A stretch of DNA of 64,000 bases, taken from Mycolicibacter heraklionensis. GTDB lineage: Bacteria; Actinomycetota; Actinomycetes; Mycobacteriales; Mycobacteriaceae. Below are positions 46,677 through 55,134 of the stretch, piece by piece. The translations under genes were made by a program, and so were the position numbers. The stretch lies in the NCBI RefSeq assembly GCF_019645815.1, contig NZ_CP080997.1, positions 1,740,880 through 1,804,879 on the forward strand, in the 5' to 3' direction. Position 1 is the stretch's first letter, and the number at the start of each line of letters is the position of its first letter. The notes beneath the pieces were generated by a model. The model was not told where the DNA came from and did not search any database. It was given only the letters and a program-made list of their open reading frames with translations.

Positions 46677-46695
46677 TTAGGGCAGCCTAACGAAG
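46677..46695. promoter_or_regulatory. IdeR-like iron box between mbtA and mbtB
   Basis: TTAGGGCAGCCTAACGAAG matches 14 of 19 consensus positions (TTAGG and CCTAAC exact). It lies 14 bases before the mbtB GTG and 54 bases upstream of mbtA, the usual place for IdeR control of this divergent pair. Confidence 0.8.
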
Positions 46696-46709
46696 GGTGG
46701 GGTGGCGCG

Positions 46710-49700
46710 GTGGGGCCGGAGGAGATTCGCGCGCAGGTCGCTGAGCTGCTCGGCGCCGACGTCAGCGCCGTCGACCCCGACGCCGACCTGGTCGGACAGG
46801 GTCTGGACTCGATCCGGATGATGAGCCTCGCCGGCCGCTGGCGCAAACAGGGTCTTGACGTCGACTTCGCTGCGCTGGCCGCCGACCCCCGCATCGCCGC
46901 CTGGCAGGACCTGTTGGGCGAGCGGGGCGAACCCGCGCCGGTCACCGCCCCGACGGACGACCCGACGGACGCCTGCGCACCGTTTCCGCTGGCTCCCATG
47001 CAGCACGCCATGTGGGTGGGACGCGACGACGACGTGGCGCTCGGCGGGGTGGCGGGACACCTTTACGTCGAGTTTGACGGGCCCGGCATTGATACGGACC
47101 GGCTGGCCGCCGCCGCAACCGCGCTGGCCGCCCGCCACCCGATGCTGCGGGTGGAATTCTCGCCCGACGGCACCCAGCGCATCCGGGCTGACGCCGAACT
47201 GCCCGTCGTGGTGCAGGATCTGCGCGGACTGGACGTCGCCGAGGTGGCCCAACGGCTGGACGCCACCAGGGTGGCGAAATCGCATCAGCAACTCGACAAC
47301 GCGGTCTTCGAGCTCACGGTGTCGTTGCTGCCGGACGGGACCGCGCGCCTGCACGTCGACCTGGACATGCAGGCCGCCGACGCGATGAGTTACCGCACCC
47401 TGATGGCGGATCTGGCCGCCGCCTACCGGGGGGAGACGTTGCCGAAGCTGGGCTACACCTACCGGCAGTACCGCCACGCCACCGCCGACCGCGAGCCCGA
47501 CGAGAGCCACCGCCAGTGGTGGGCGCAGCGCATCCCCGACCTGCCCGACCCGCCCAAGCTGCCGCCGCCCATAGGCGCCCCCGACGACCCGCGGCGCAGC
47601 ACCCGGCGGTGGCACTGGCTGGACCCCGACACCCGCGACGCGCTGTTCGGCCAGGCGCGCGCCCACGGCGTCACCCCGGCCATGACCCTGGCCGCCTCGT
47701 TCTCCCACACCCTGGCCAGCTGGTCGGACGCACCGCGTTTCCTGCTCAACGTGCCGCTGTTCGGCCGGGAACCGTTGCACGACGACGTGGATCGGCTGGT
47801 CGGTGATTTCACCTCGTCACTGCTACTGGATGTGGATCTGAGCCAGGCCAGCACCGGTGCGCAGCGCGCGCACGCGCTACAGGACGCCATGCGGACCGCC
47901 GCCGCGCACGCCGACTATCCCGGCCTGGCGGTGCTGCGTGACCTGAGCCGGCATCGCGGCACGCAGGTGCTGGCGCCGGTGGTGTTCACCAGTGCGCTGG
48001 GACTCGGGGAGCTGTTCGCCGACGAGGTCACCGGTGCGTTCGGCTCCCCGGTCTGGATCATCTCCCAGGGCCCGCAAGTGCTGTTGGACGCTCAGGTCAC
48101 CGAGTTCGACGGCGGCATCCTGGTGAACTGGGACGTGCGCGAGGAGATGTTCGCGCCGGGCGTCATCGACGCCATGTTCGCCCACCACATCGCCGACCTG
48201 ACCCGGCTGGCCGGCGGCGACGGCTGGGCGGAGCCGGCGCCGGCCGCGTTGCCCGCCGATCAGGCCCAGGTGCGGGAGTCGGTGAACGCGGGCACCGCCG
48301 ACCCCAGCGGGGAAGCTTTGCAGGACGGCTTCTTTCGCCAGGCCGACCGCGATCCCGAGGCGGTCGCGCTACTGCACGAGTCGGGGGAGTTGAGCTACGG
48401 CCAGCTGCGCGATCAGGCGTTGGCGGTGTCCGCCGCCTTGCGGGAGCGCGGCGTGCGGCCCGGTGACACCGTGGCGCTGCTGGGGCCCAAAGGGGCAGAG
48501 CAGATCCCGGCGCTGCTAGGCACCCTGGCCGCCGGTGCGGTGTATCTGCCGATCGCGGCCGATCAGCCGCCCGAGCGCAGAGAACGCATCCTGGCGCTGG
48601 GCGGTGCCGTGCTGGCCTTGGTGACCGGCGAAGCGGTGCCGGAGTTGGATATTCCGGTGGTGGCTGTGTCCGATGCCGTGCAGCGACCCGGTGTTATGGA
48701 ACCGGTGCGCACCGATCCGTCCGAGCTGGCCTATGTGGTGTTCACCTCCGGCTCCACCGGCGAGCCCAAGGGCGTCGAGGTCACCCACGACGCCGCCATG
48801 AACACCGTCGAAACACTCAGCGCCCGTTTTGGATTCGGTCCACAGGACCGCAGTCTGGCGCTGCTGACCCTGGACGCCGACATGTCGGTGCTCGACATCT
48901 TCGCCATGCTGCGCGCCGGTGCGGCGATCGTGATGGTCGACGAGGTCGACCGGCGCAGCCCCGAGGTGTGGGCGCAGCTGGTGGCTCGGCACCGGGTCAG
49001 TGTGCTCAACCTGATGCCGGGGGCGCTGGAGATGTTGGCCGCCACCGGCGGCGAATTGTCGTCGGTGCGGGCGGTGCTGACCGGAGGCGACTGGGTGCGC
49101 CCCGAACTGGCGCGACGATTTGCCGCGGTGGCACCCGGGGTGCGGTTCGCCGGGCTGGGCGGGGCCACCGAAACCGCCATCCATGCCACCATCTGCGAGG
49201 TCGAGGATGAACCGCCGGCACAGTGGGCCTCGGTGCCCTACGGCATCCCGCTGCCCAACATCGCCTGCCGGGTCGTCGGCGCCGACGGAGCCGACCGTCC
49301 GGACTGGGTGGCCGGCGAACTGTGGGTTGCCGGGCGCGGTATCGCCTCGGGTTATCGCGGCCGGCCCGATCTGACCGCCGAGAAGTTCGTCGAGTACGAC
49401 GGCCGAACCTGGTATCGCACCGGCGATCTGGCCCGCTACCAGTCCGACGGCACCCTGGAATTCGTCGGTCGCGCCGATCACCGGGTCAAGATCAGCGGCT
49501 ACCGGATTGAGCTCGGCGAGGTCGAAGCCGCGCTGCGCCGGCTGCCCGGCGTCGCCGAGGCGGTGGTGGTGGCGCTGACCGAGCCCGGCGGGCGTGAGAT
49601 GTTGGCTGCCGCGGTGCGCACCGATGATCCCGCGGCAAGCGTTGCCGGCCTGCGGGCCGGGCTGGCCGAGTCACTGCCCGAGCACATGATTCCCCGGCAG

Positions 49701-50129
49701 CTGCAGGTGGTTTCGTCGATTCCCTACACCGTCTCCGGCAAGATCGACCGGCGGGCGGTGACGGCCGAACTGGCCGCGGCCGTGGCGGCAGGCGACGGCT
49801 ATCGCGAGCCGGCCGGTCCGCTGCAGCGCGCCCTGGCCGCGATCGTCGCCGAGGTGCTCGGTGCCGCCCGGGTCGGAGCTGACGACGACTTCTTCGCCCT
49901 GGGCGGCGATTCGGTGCTGGCCACCGCCGCCGTGTCACGCATCCGCACCTGGCTGGACGCCCCCGGCGCGGTAGTCGCCGACATCTTCGCCACCCGAACC
50001 GTCGCAGGGCTGGCATCGCGGCTGGCTGCCGCTGAGGCCGATCCCGGTCGGTTGGACGCGGTCGCGGAGGTGTACCTGGAAGTGGCGCAGCTCGATGCGG
50101 CGCAGGTTGCCGACGCGCTCAGCCAATGA
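46710..50129 (+). CDS. mbtB: Phenyloxazoline synthase MbtB (aryl carrier-cyclisation-adenylation-carrier)
   Basis: A 1139-residue NRPS. Aryl carrier domain: residues 1-75 with Ser34 in GQGLDSIRMM. Cyclisation domain: about 85-510, with the diagnostic DxxxxDxxS (DMQAADAMS, near 225). Adenylation domain for Ser/Thr: YVVFTSGSTGEPKGVEVTHDA near 675, YRTGDLARYQSDG near 905, HRVKISGYRIELGEVE. Carrier: DDFFALGGDSVLATA near 1068. It joins salicylate to Ser/Thr and closes the oxazoline. It stops soon after the carrier. The thioesterase that ends M. tuberculosis MbtB (1414 residues) is missing, and a free thioesterase lies at 53070. Confidence 0.95.
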   Translation: MGPEEIRAQVAELLGADVSAVDPDADLVGQGLDSIRMMSLAGRWRKQGLDVDFAALAADPRIAAWQDLLGERGEPAPVTAPTDDPTDACAPFPLAPMQHAMWVGRDDDVALGGVAGHLYVEFDGPGIDTDRLAAAATALAARHPMLRVEFSPDGTQRIRADAELPVVVQDLRGLDVAEVAQRLDATRVAKSHQQLDNAVFELTVSLLPDGTARLHVDLDMQAADAMSYRTLMADLAAAYRGETLPKLGYTYRQYRHATADREPDESHRQWWAQRIPDLPDPPKLPPPIGAPDDPRRSTRRWHWLDPDTRDALFGQARAHGVTPAMTLAASFSHTLASWSDAPRFLLNVPLFGREPLHDDVDRLVGDFTSSLLLDVDLSQASTGAQRAHALQDAMRTAAAHADYPGLAVLRDLSRHRGTQVLAPVVFTSALGLGELFADEVTGAFGSPVWIISQGPQVLLDAQVTEFDGGILVNWDVREEMFAPGVIDAMFAHHIADLTRLAGGDGWAEPAPAALPADQAQVRESVNAGTADPSGEALQDGFFRQADRDPEAVALLHESGELSYGQLRDQALAVSAALRERGVRPGDTVALLGPKGAEQIPALLGTLAAGAVYLPIAADQPPERRERILALGGAVLALVTGEAVPELDIPVVAVSDAVQRPGVMEPVRTDPSELAYVVFTSGSTGEPKGVEVTHDAAMNTVETLSARFGFGPQDRSLALLTLDADMSVLDIFAMLRAGAAIVMVDEVDRRSPEVWAQLVARHRVSVLNLMPGALEMLAATGGELSSVRAVLTGGDWVRPELARRFAAVAPGVRFAGLGGATETAIHATICEVEDEPPAQWASVPYGIPLPNIACRVVGADGADRPDWVAGELWVAGRGIASGYRGRPDLTAEKFVEYDGRTWYRTGDLARYQSDGTLEFVGRADHRVKISGYRIELGEVEAALRRLPGVAEAVVVALTEPGGREMLAAAVRTDDPAASVAGLRAGLAESLPEHMIPRQLQVVSSIPYTVSGKIDRRAVTAELAAAVAAGDGYREPAGPLQRALAAIVAEVLGAARVGADDDFFALGGDSVLATAAVSRIRTWLDAPGAVVADIFATRTVAGLASRLAAAEADPGRLDAVAEVYLEVAQLDAAQVADALSQ

Positions 50130-50440
50130 CTTCCGGCGGATATTCAGGCGGCTATCCATAATGGGAAGTGGTCGACGGTGCCGTTCCGAAAATAAAGCGA
50201 ATTTCAAGCAGACTGTGCGCAAATGCACAGCTAATGCAAGCAATGCCCGACTCGCATTAGGCCGCCCCGACAAATACCCGGAGTTGGTGGGTTCACGTTG
50301 ATGTCCGCCGAGCGGGCCCGGTGTTGCCGCAGCCAAGGTGTCATGGCTGAGGACCTGCGGTAACGCTGCGTTCCTCGCTGTGGACGGGACACCGATCCGG
50401 CTGCAATCCGCGCCGGAGGCTCTGCACGATAACGCAGAAA
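50130..50440 (+). other. AT-richer intergenic stretch after mbtB
   Basis: About 310 bases with no supported ORF, more AT-rich than the NRPS genes around it, with repeated AATGCA/GCAATGC-like words near 50222-50262. I see no hairpin strong enough to call a terminator for mbtB. The next 120 bases hold two iron boxes and the promoter of the secreted-protein gene. Confidence 0.5.
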
Positions 50441-50459
50441 TTAGGCTAGCCAATCGTAA
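50441..50459 (+). promoter_or_regulatory. IdeR-like iron box 1 before secreted paralog B
   Basis: TTAGGCTAGCCAATCGTAA matches 15 of 19 consensus positions, including the complete left half TTAGG-TAGC and the terminal TAA. It lies 102 bases upstream of the GTG of the secreted protein. Confidence 0.72.
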
Positions 50460-50465
50460 CGTTTT

Positions 50466-50484
50466 GTAGGTTAGGCATGCCTTG
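50466..50484 (+). promoter_or_regulatory. IdeR-like iron box 2 before secreted paralog B
   Basis: GTAGGTTAGGCATGCCTTG matches 13 of 19 positions with an exact left half TAGGTTAGGC and a CC at the right. It starts only 6 bases after box 1, so the two form a tandem pair like those seen at strongly iron-regulated mycobacterial promoters. Confidence 0.72.
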
Positions 50485-50561
50485 CTTCTAAGGGCTTACC
50501 GAGGTAGCGTCCCACCGCGTCCAAAAGGCACGACACATTTCTTTCTAATGAGGAGACCAAC

Positions 50562-51605
50562 GTGCAATCACCCCTGCAACACGATCTGCCCCTTCGTGGT
50601 CTCAGATCTGACTCCGCGTGTGCGGGCTACTTGCGGGTCGCCGGTGTCGCCCTACTGGGCGCGGGCGTCATCGCCGTGACTCCGATCGCCTCTGGTCTGC
50701 CCGACTTCCGGCACGCGGGTGTCACTCTGACCGCCGGCGAAGTCGACTGGTCGACAGCCCTCTCCAATGCGCAAAGCAACTGGGCGACCCTGCAGGCTGA
50801 GGGCGCCACGGGAAGTGGCGACTTGTCGGCCGCTCTTGGCAACGTGTCAGGGCACTTCAACGATCAAATCACTGCCGCGATAACCGGCTTCGAGACCGGT
50901 GTCCAGAACGCGCTGTACGGCGGCTGGTACGGCGGCGACGACGGCTACGTGTTCGGGCTGTTCGGCGGTACCGTGACGAATCCCGCCGGCGACAGCGAGA
51001 CCGGCAGCCTGCTGGATTCGCTTTCTCACGATTTCCAGACCGGCAACGTCGTGCAGGCCTACAGCGACTTCAACGCGTACTCGCTGGAGGTGGTCGATCA
51101 CACCATGAAACCGTTGCTGAGCGCTTTTGTCGACGAAACCAGCCACGGTGTCACGAGCTACTCGATTCCCGTTGAGATGTCGCAGATCCAGACGAGCCTG
51201 CTGACGACGTTCGGCGACTACAGCTGGCTCAAAGATGCGTTCAAGGCCTTGGCGACGCCTGAAATCAGTGCCATGTTCACCTTGACCAACGATCTGCAAG
51301 CCATCTCTAGCGAATTCGCGGCCGGTGACAACACCCACGGTATGTCCGACCTGAACAACTTGCCCTCCGATGTGTTCAATTCCTTTGTCAACGGTTACGA
51401 CGTCGGCGACAACCCCTACAACGGGGCTTCCGGACTGTTCTCTGGCCTGATCAGCAGCGGCAGCCTGCTCGAACACCTTTTGCTGACCTGGCCCGAGCAG
51501 TTTGTGACAGCACTGGGTCCGCTGGGGGACTCCGCCGGATCGGCGGCAGCAGACGCGGTGGGAGCCTCAGTCTCGGACCTGCTCGCCGCACTGTCCAGCC
51601 TCTAA
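50562..51605 (+). CDS. Iron-box-controlled secreted protein of unknown function, paralog B
   Basis: A 347-residue exported protein starting at GTG with AGGAG 6 bases upstream. A hydrophobic helix at about residues 23-45 (YLRVAGVALLGAGVIAVTPIA) precedes VTLTAG and a mature acidic, aromatic domain without Cys in the folded part. It is paralogous to the product of 35252-36172: same export signal, a VDHTMKPLL / PLFDHTV block, and a FVNGYDVGDNPYNGASGLFSGL / LLNGYITWDSETGENTGQWWGLL block. Two tandem iron boxes lie upstream. No known family activity is recognised. Confidence 0.8.
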   Translation: MQSPLQHDLPLRGLRSDSACAGYLRVAGVALLGAGVIAVTPIASGLPDFRHAGVTLTAGEVDWSTALSNAQSNWATLQAEGATGSGDLSAALGNVSGHFNDQITAAITGFETGVQNALYGGWYGGDDGYVFGLFGGTVTNPAGDSETGSLLDSLSHDFQTGNVVQAYSDFNAYSLEVVDHTMKPLLSAFVDETSHGVTSYSIPVEMSQIQTSLLTTFGDYSWLKDAFKALATPEISAMFTLTNDLQAISSEFAAGDNTHGMSDLNNLPSDVFNSFVNGYDVGDNPYNGASGLFSGLISSGSLLEHLLLTWPEQFVTALGPLGDSAGSAAADAVGASVSDLLAALSSL

Positions 51606-51623
51606 GTTGGCGTGCGCGCCATG

Positions 51624-51657
51624 CACACCACACCGGTCCGCGGACCGGTGTGGTGTG
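51624..51657 (+). terminator. 34-bp perfect palindrome after secreted paralog B
   Basis: Two 17-base arms, CACACCACACCGGTCCG (51624-51640) and CGGACCGGTGTGGTGTG (51641-51657), are exact reverse complements with no spacer. It lies 18 bases after the stop. As RNA it would fold into a very stable stem and likely terminates the transcript before the cutinase gene. Confidence 0.82.
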
Positions 51658-51818
51658 GTGTGGATGCTCGTCGGCTCCGCATTTGACGAGCGGGTTTCAG
51701 GCCCGGCGGCGGTCACCTGCCCGCCGGCCGGCGGGACCGGACAGGTGGCTCAAAAGTGCAGTTAAACGTCCCAATGAGGGGTGGTGGACCGCAGTCAAGG
51801 TGTGCCAGCATCGATGAC

Positions 51819-52502
51819 ATGAAAGCGCGCCGATCGCTTCTATTGCTCGGTGTTGCGGTGCTGACGGCCTTGTCGACGCTGTCCCCGGTCGTCGTTCCCT
51901 CCGCCTCCGCTGCCGGCTGTCCCGACGTCGAGGTGACCTTCGCCCGTGGCACCGCCGAGCCCCCCGGGGTTGGCGGAGTCGGCCAGAAGTTCATCGATGC
52001 CCTGCGCTCGCAAGTCGGGGGACGGACCGTCGGGGTGTATGCGGTCAATTACCCGGCAGGCGAAGACTGGCCGCCATCGGCGTCCGCCGGCGCCGGCGAT
52101 GCGAACGCCCACGTGCAATCCATGGTCGCGAGCTGCCCCAACACCAAGCTGGTGCTCGGCGGATATTCGCAAGGCGCGATGGTCATCGACCTGATCACCA
52201 TCGCGCGGGCATCGGTGGCGGGCTTCAACGCCGCGACCCTGTCGGAGGAGGAGGCCGCACACGTGGCTGCGGTCGCGGTCTTCGGGAATCCCACCGACCG
52301 GTACCTGGGCGGACCGATCAGCGAGATCAGCCCCTGGTACGGGGCCAAGGCCATCGACCTGTGTGCCGACGGCGATCCGATCTGCACTCCGGGCGCCCTG
52401 GCGCTGCCTTCGCACGACGAGATGTTCTCCGCGCCGCACCTGTCCTATGCGCAGTCGCCGATGCCCGGTCAGGCGGCGGCGTTCGTAGCCGGCCAGCTCT
52501 GA
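51819..52502 (+). CDS. Cutinase-like secreted esterase (CULP family)
   Basis: A 227-residue serine esterase with a signal peptide (residues 1-32, ending SASA) and the cutinase alpha/beta-hydrolase fold. The nucleophile is in GGYSQGAM near 122. Asp is in CADGDPIC near 190 (whose two Cys form the conserved disulfide), and His is in LPSHDEMF / APHLSYA near 205-215. CAGCAT ends 7 bases before ATG 51819, compatible with a leaderless start. CULPs hydrolyse lipid esters outside the cell. Any link to the mycobactin genes around it is unproven. Confidence 0.9.
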   Translation: MKARRSLLLLGVAVLTALSTLSPVVVPSASAAGCPDVEVTFARGTAEPPGVGGVGQKFIDALRSQVGGRTVGVYAVNYPAGEDWPPSASAGAGDANAHVQSMVASCPNTKLVLGGYSQGAMVIDLITIARASVAGFNAATLSEEEAAHVAAVAVFGNPTDRYLGGPISEISPWYGAKAIDLCADGDPICTPGALALPSHDEMFSAPHLSYAQSPMPGQAAAFVAGQL

Positions 52503-52521
52503 CGCTGGGCGGCAACCCGCG

Positions 52522-52893
52522 TTATCCGACTACCTCCGAGGCCCAGTACTCGCGCAGGCTGGCGATCCGCTCACCGGCGAATTCCAGAATGGCGACTTCG
52601 CGCATCCGTTTTCGCACGTTCTGGACGCGGTCGTCGAATGTCGCCTCCCACTCGGCGATCACCGTGGTGCCGTCGGTGGCGGTGTAGAGGTTGAGCAGTC
52701 GGGCATCGATGTTGGCCTGTCCCTGGACGACCTTGCTCTGCCAATAGTCGCGGATCCCGGCGCGGGCGCGGATCGGTTCGCCCAGCACCCGCTCGTGGTA
52801 GGTGGCGTCGTCGGTGAAGATCGTGGTGATGAGTTCGGCGTCCTGGTGCGTCCAGGCCCGCAGGTAGGTATCTATCGTGGTGCGGACGTCCAT
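52522..52893 (-). CDS. SnoaL-like / NTF2-fold small protein
   Basis: A 123-residue cone-shaped NTF2-fold protein. It begins VRTTIDTYLRAWTHQDAELITTIFTDDATY, has the ARAGIRDYWQSKVV helix and ends in beta strands (VIAEWEATF, REVAILEFAGERIASLREYW). The family includes polyketide cyclases, isomerases and ligand-binding proteins. ATG 52893 is favoured over GTG 52911 as it gives the usual family length. It is convergent with the cutinase gene and divergent from mbtT. Role is unknown. Confidence 0.72.
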   Translation of the reverse strand: MDVRTTIDTYLRAWTHQDAELITTIFTDDATYHERVLGEPIRARAGIRDYWQSKVVQGQANIDARLLNLYTATDGTTVIAEWEATFDDRVQNVRKRMREVAILEFAGERIASLREYWASEVVG

Positions 52894-53021
52894 CAGGGGA
52901 GTGTGGCCCACGGCGAGGCCCCGCCTTCGCCGAACGTGTATTCAGTGCGAGGAAACGGCCCGGCCCACAAGCTCCCGGATTTCCGGCCCGCCCCCTATAG
53001 GGGTAACCTAACGCAGGGAAA

Positions 53022-53040
53022 TTAGGGCAGCCTTTACTAA
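53022..53040 (+). promoter_or_regulatory. IdeR-like iron box of mbtT-mbtC-mbtD-mbtE
   Basis: TTAGGGCAGCCTTTACTAA matches 14 of 19 positions, with TTAGG and CTAA ends exact. A second half-site GGTAACCTAAC lies just upstream (53002-53012). It ends 29 bases before the mbtT ATG and would put the whole downstream assembly line under IdeR. Confidence 0.78.
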
Positions 53041-53069
53041 CACTTGCGAGGGGATCGGGAGGGGATCGG

Positions 53070-53816
53070 ATGGCCGTCGACGACACCTCGGCCGTCGCGC
53101 AGTTCCCACCCTGGATCGGGCGCTTTCCCGGGCCCGGCGCCCCGACTCTGGTGTTCCCGCACGCCGGCGGAACGGCGGTCAACTATCGCCCGCTGGCACT
53201 GGCCCTGGCCACCGGTGCCGACACCTACGTCATGCAGTATCCGCAGCGTGCCGACCGTTTTCGCGAGCCGGCCGCCGAAACCCTGCCGGAGTTGGCCCGC
53301 AGCCTGTTCGACGCCGCGCCCTGGCACCAGCTCGGGCCGCTACGCCTGTTCGGGCACAGCATGGGCTCGCTGGTCGCGTTCGAGTTCGCGCGGATCGCGG
53401 AAGAGCGCGGCATCGAGATCCAGCGCCTGTGGGCCTCGGCCGCGCCTGCGCCGGGCCTGGTGGCCGGGCTGCGCAAAGTGCCCACCGGGGACGCCGACCT
53501 GCGCGCCGAACTCGCCCAGCTCGGCGGCACCGATCCGCGGATATTGGCCGACGAGGAATTCCTCACCCTGCTGCTGACCCCGGTGCGCGCGGATTACCTG
53601 GCGTTCAACCGTTACCAGTGCGCACCCGATGCCACCATTCGTGCCGACATCAGCGTGCTGGGCGGTCGCTCCGACGACCGGGTCGGCGCCGACCTGCTGG
53701 AACGCTGGGCCGACCACACCACCGGTGACTGGTCGATGTCGCTGTACGACGGTGGGCACTTCTACCACTACGAGCACATCGAGACCTTGGCGAAGCGGAT
53801 CATCGCCGATGAATGA
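53070..53816 (+). CDS. mbtT: Type II thioesterase MbtT
   Basis: A 248-residue alpha/beta-hydrolase of the editing thioesterase family. It has FPHAGGTAVNYRPLALAL near residue 31, the nucleophile in LFGHSMGSLVAFEFAR near 95, and Asp/His in LGGRSDDRVG and YDGGHFYHYEH near the end. It would free mis-primed carrier domains or release intermediates. M. tuberculosis carries this function as the C-terminal domain of MbtB, whereas here it is a separate gene. GGGAGGGG precedes the ATG, and the stop overlaps mbtC by eight bases. Confidence 0.9.
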   Translation: MAVDDTSAVAQFPPWIGRFPGPGAPTLVFPHAGGTAVNYRPLALALATGADTYVMQYPQRADRFREPAAETLPELARSLFDAAPWHQLGPLRLFGHSMGSLVAFEFARIAEERGIEIQRLWASAAPAPGLVAGLRKVPTGDADLRAELAQLGGTDPRILADEEFLTLLLTPVRADYLAFNRYQCAPDATIRADISVLGGRSDDRVGADLLERWADHTTGDWSMSLYDGGHFYHYEHIETLAKRIIADE

Positions 53817-55134
53817 TCGGCGCGAGGACCCGGTCGTCATCACCGGCCTCGGCGTCGAGGCGCCCGGTGGGATCGACACCGCCGAGCAGTACTGGTCACT
53901 GCTGGCCGACGGCCGCGAGGCGCTGAGCACCATCCCCGAAGACCGGGACTGGGCGGTGCGTGAACTCATCGAGGGATCGCACCGCGACGGCTTCAAACCC
54001 ATCTGCAACGCAGGCGGATTCCTGTCCGGCGCCGCCGAATTCGACCCCGGGTTCTTCGGTATTGCACCGCGCGAAGCCATCGCGATGGACCCGCAGCAGC
54101 GGGTGGCGCTACGGGTGGCCTGGCGCGCCCTCGAAGACGCCGGCATCAACCCCGACGAGCTCACCGGCCACGACGTCGGCGTGTACCTCGGCGCATCGGT
54201 CACCGGCTACGGCCCGGACATGGCGCAGTTCGGCGCGCACAGCGGTCACCTGCTGCCCGGCACCGCACTGTCGGTGATCTCCGGCCGGATCGCCTACACC
54301 CTTGGCCTGGCCGGCCCGGCGATCACGGTCGACACCTCCTGTTCGTCGGCGCTGTCCGCGTTGCACTTCGCGGTGCAGGCGATCCAGACCGGGGACACCG
54401 ACATGGCGCTGGCCGGCGGGGTGTGCGTAATGGGCTCGCCCGGCTTCTTCGTCGAGTTCTCCAAGCAGCACGCGCTCTCCGACGACGGCCATTGCCGGCC
54501 CTACAGTGCCGCCGCCACCGGAACGGTGTGGGCCGAAGGTGCTGGAATCTTTGTGCTGCAACGGAAGTCGGCCGCGCTGCGCGAGCGCCGCCACATCTAC
54601 GGCGAGATCATGGCCAGCCGGCTCAACCAGGACGGTCACACCACCGGCCTGCTCACCCCCAGTGAACAGGCCCAGCAGCGACTGTTCCGGCACGCCCTGG
54701 CCGACGCCGGCGTGCACCCCAGCCAGGTCGGGATGATCGAGGGCCACGGAACCGGGACCCGGGTCGGAGATCCCGTGGAGCTGCGCTCGCTGATCAGCGT
54801 CTACGGCACCGACACGGCTGGCGGCGCCGGCCCGCGGCTCGGCTCGGTGAAATCCAACATCGGTCATACCCAGGCCGCGGCGGGCGCGCTCGGGCTGACC
54901 AAGCTGCTCCTGGCCGCTGAGCACCAGACGATCCCGGCCACGTTGCATGTTCGAGACGGCTGGCATGACGGCATCGACTGGGACGGTCACGGAATCACGC
55001 TGGCCGAAACCATCACCGCCTGGCCGGCGAGCGACGGCCGTCGGATCGGCTCGGTGTCGGCGTTCGGAATGAGCGGCACCAACGCGCATGTGATCGTCGG
55101 GGTGGACGACGCTTCCGAGGTCGCGTCGTGCTGA
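53809..55134 (+). CDS. mbtC: Polyketide synthase ketosynthase MbtC
   Basis: A 441-residue stand-alone ketosynthase with the full active site: Cys in VDTSCSSALSALHF near 178, His in EGHGTGTRVGDP near 312 and His in NIGHTQAAAG near 352. With MbtD it forms one split PKS module that adds the beta-hydroxy acid unit of mycobactin. ATG 53809 overlaps the mbtT stop, and the stop overlaps mbtD. Length matches Rv2382c. Confidence 0.94.
   Translation: MNDRREDPVVITGLGVEAPGGIDTAEQYWSLLADGREALSTIPEDRDWAVRELIEGSHRDGFKPICNAGGFLSGAAEFDPGFFGIAPREAIAMDPQQRVALRVAWRALEDAGINPDELTGHDVGVYLGASVTGYGPDMAQFGAHSGHLLPGTALSVISGRIAYTLGLAGPAITVDTSCSSALSALHFAVQAIQTGDTDMALAGGVCVMGSPGFFVEFSKQHALSDDGHCRPYSAAATGTVWAEGAGIFVLQRKSAALRERRHIYGEIMASRLNQDGHTTGLLTPSEQAQQRLFRHALADAGVHPSQVGMIEGHGTGTRVGDPVELRSLISVYGTDTAGGAGPRLGSVKSNIGHTQAAAGALGLTKLLLAAEHQTIPATLHVRDGWHDGIDWDGHGITLAETITAWPASDGRRIGSVSAFGMSGTNAHVIVGVDDASEVASC

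Noticed and set aside
50130..50440. A remnant of the missing MbtB thioesterase after the mbtB stop
   Set aside because: None of the frames reads a GHSxG-type or other thioesterase motif here. The thioesterase is intact at 53070.
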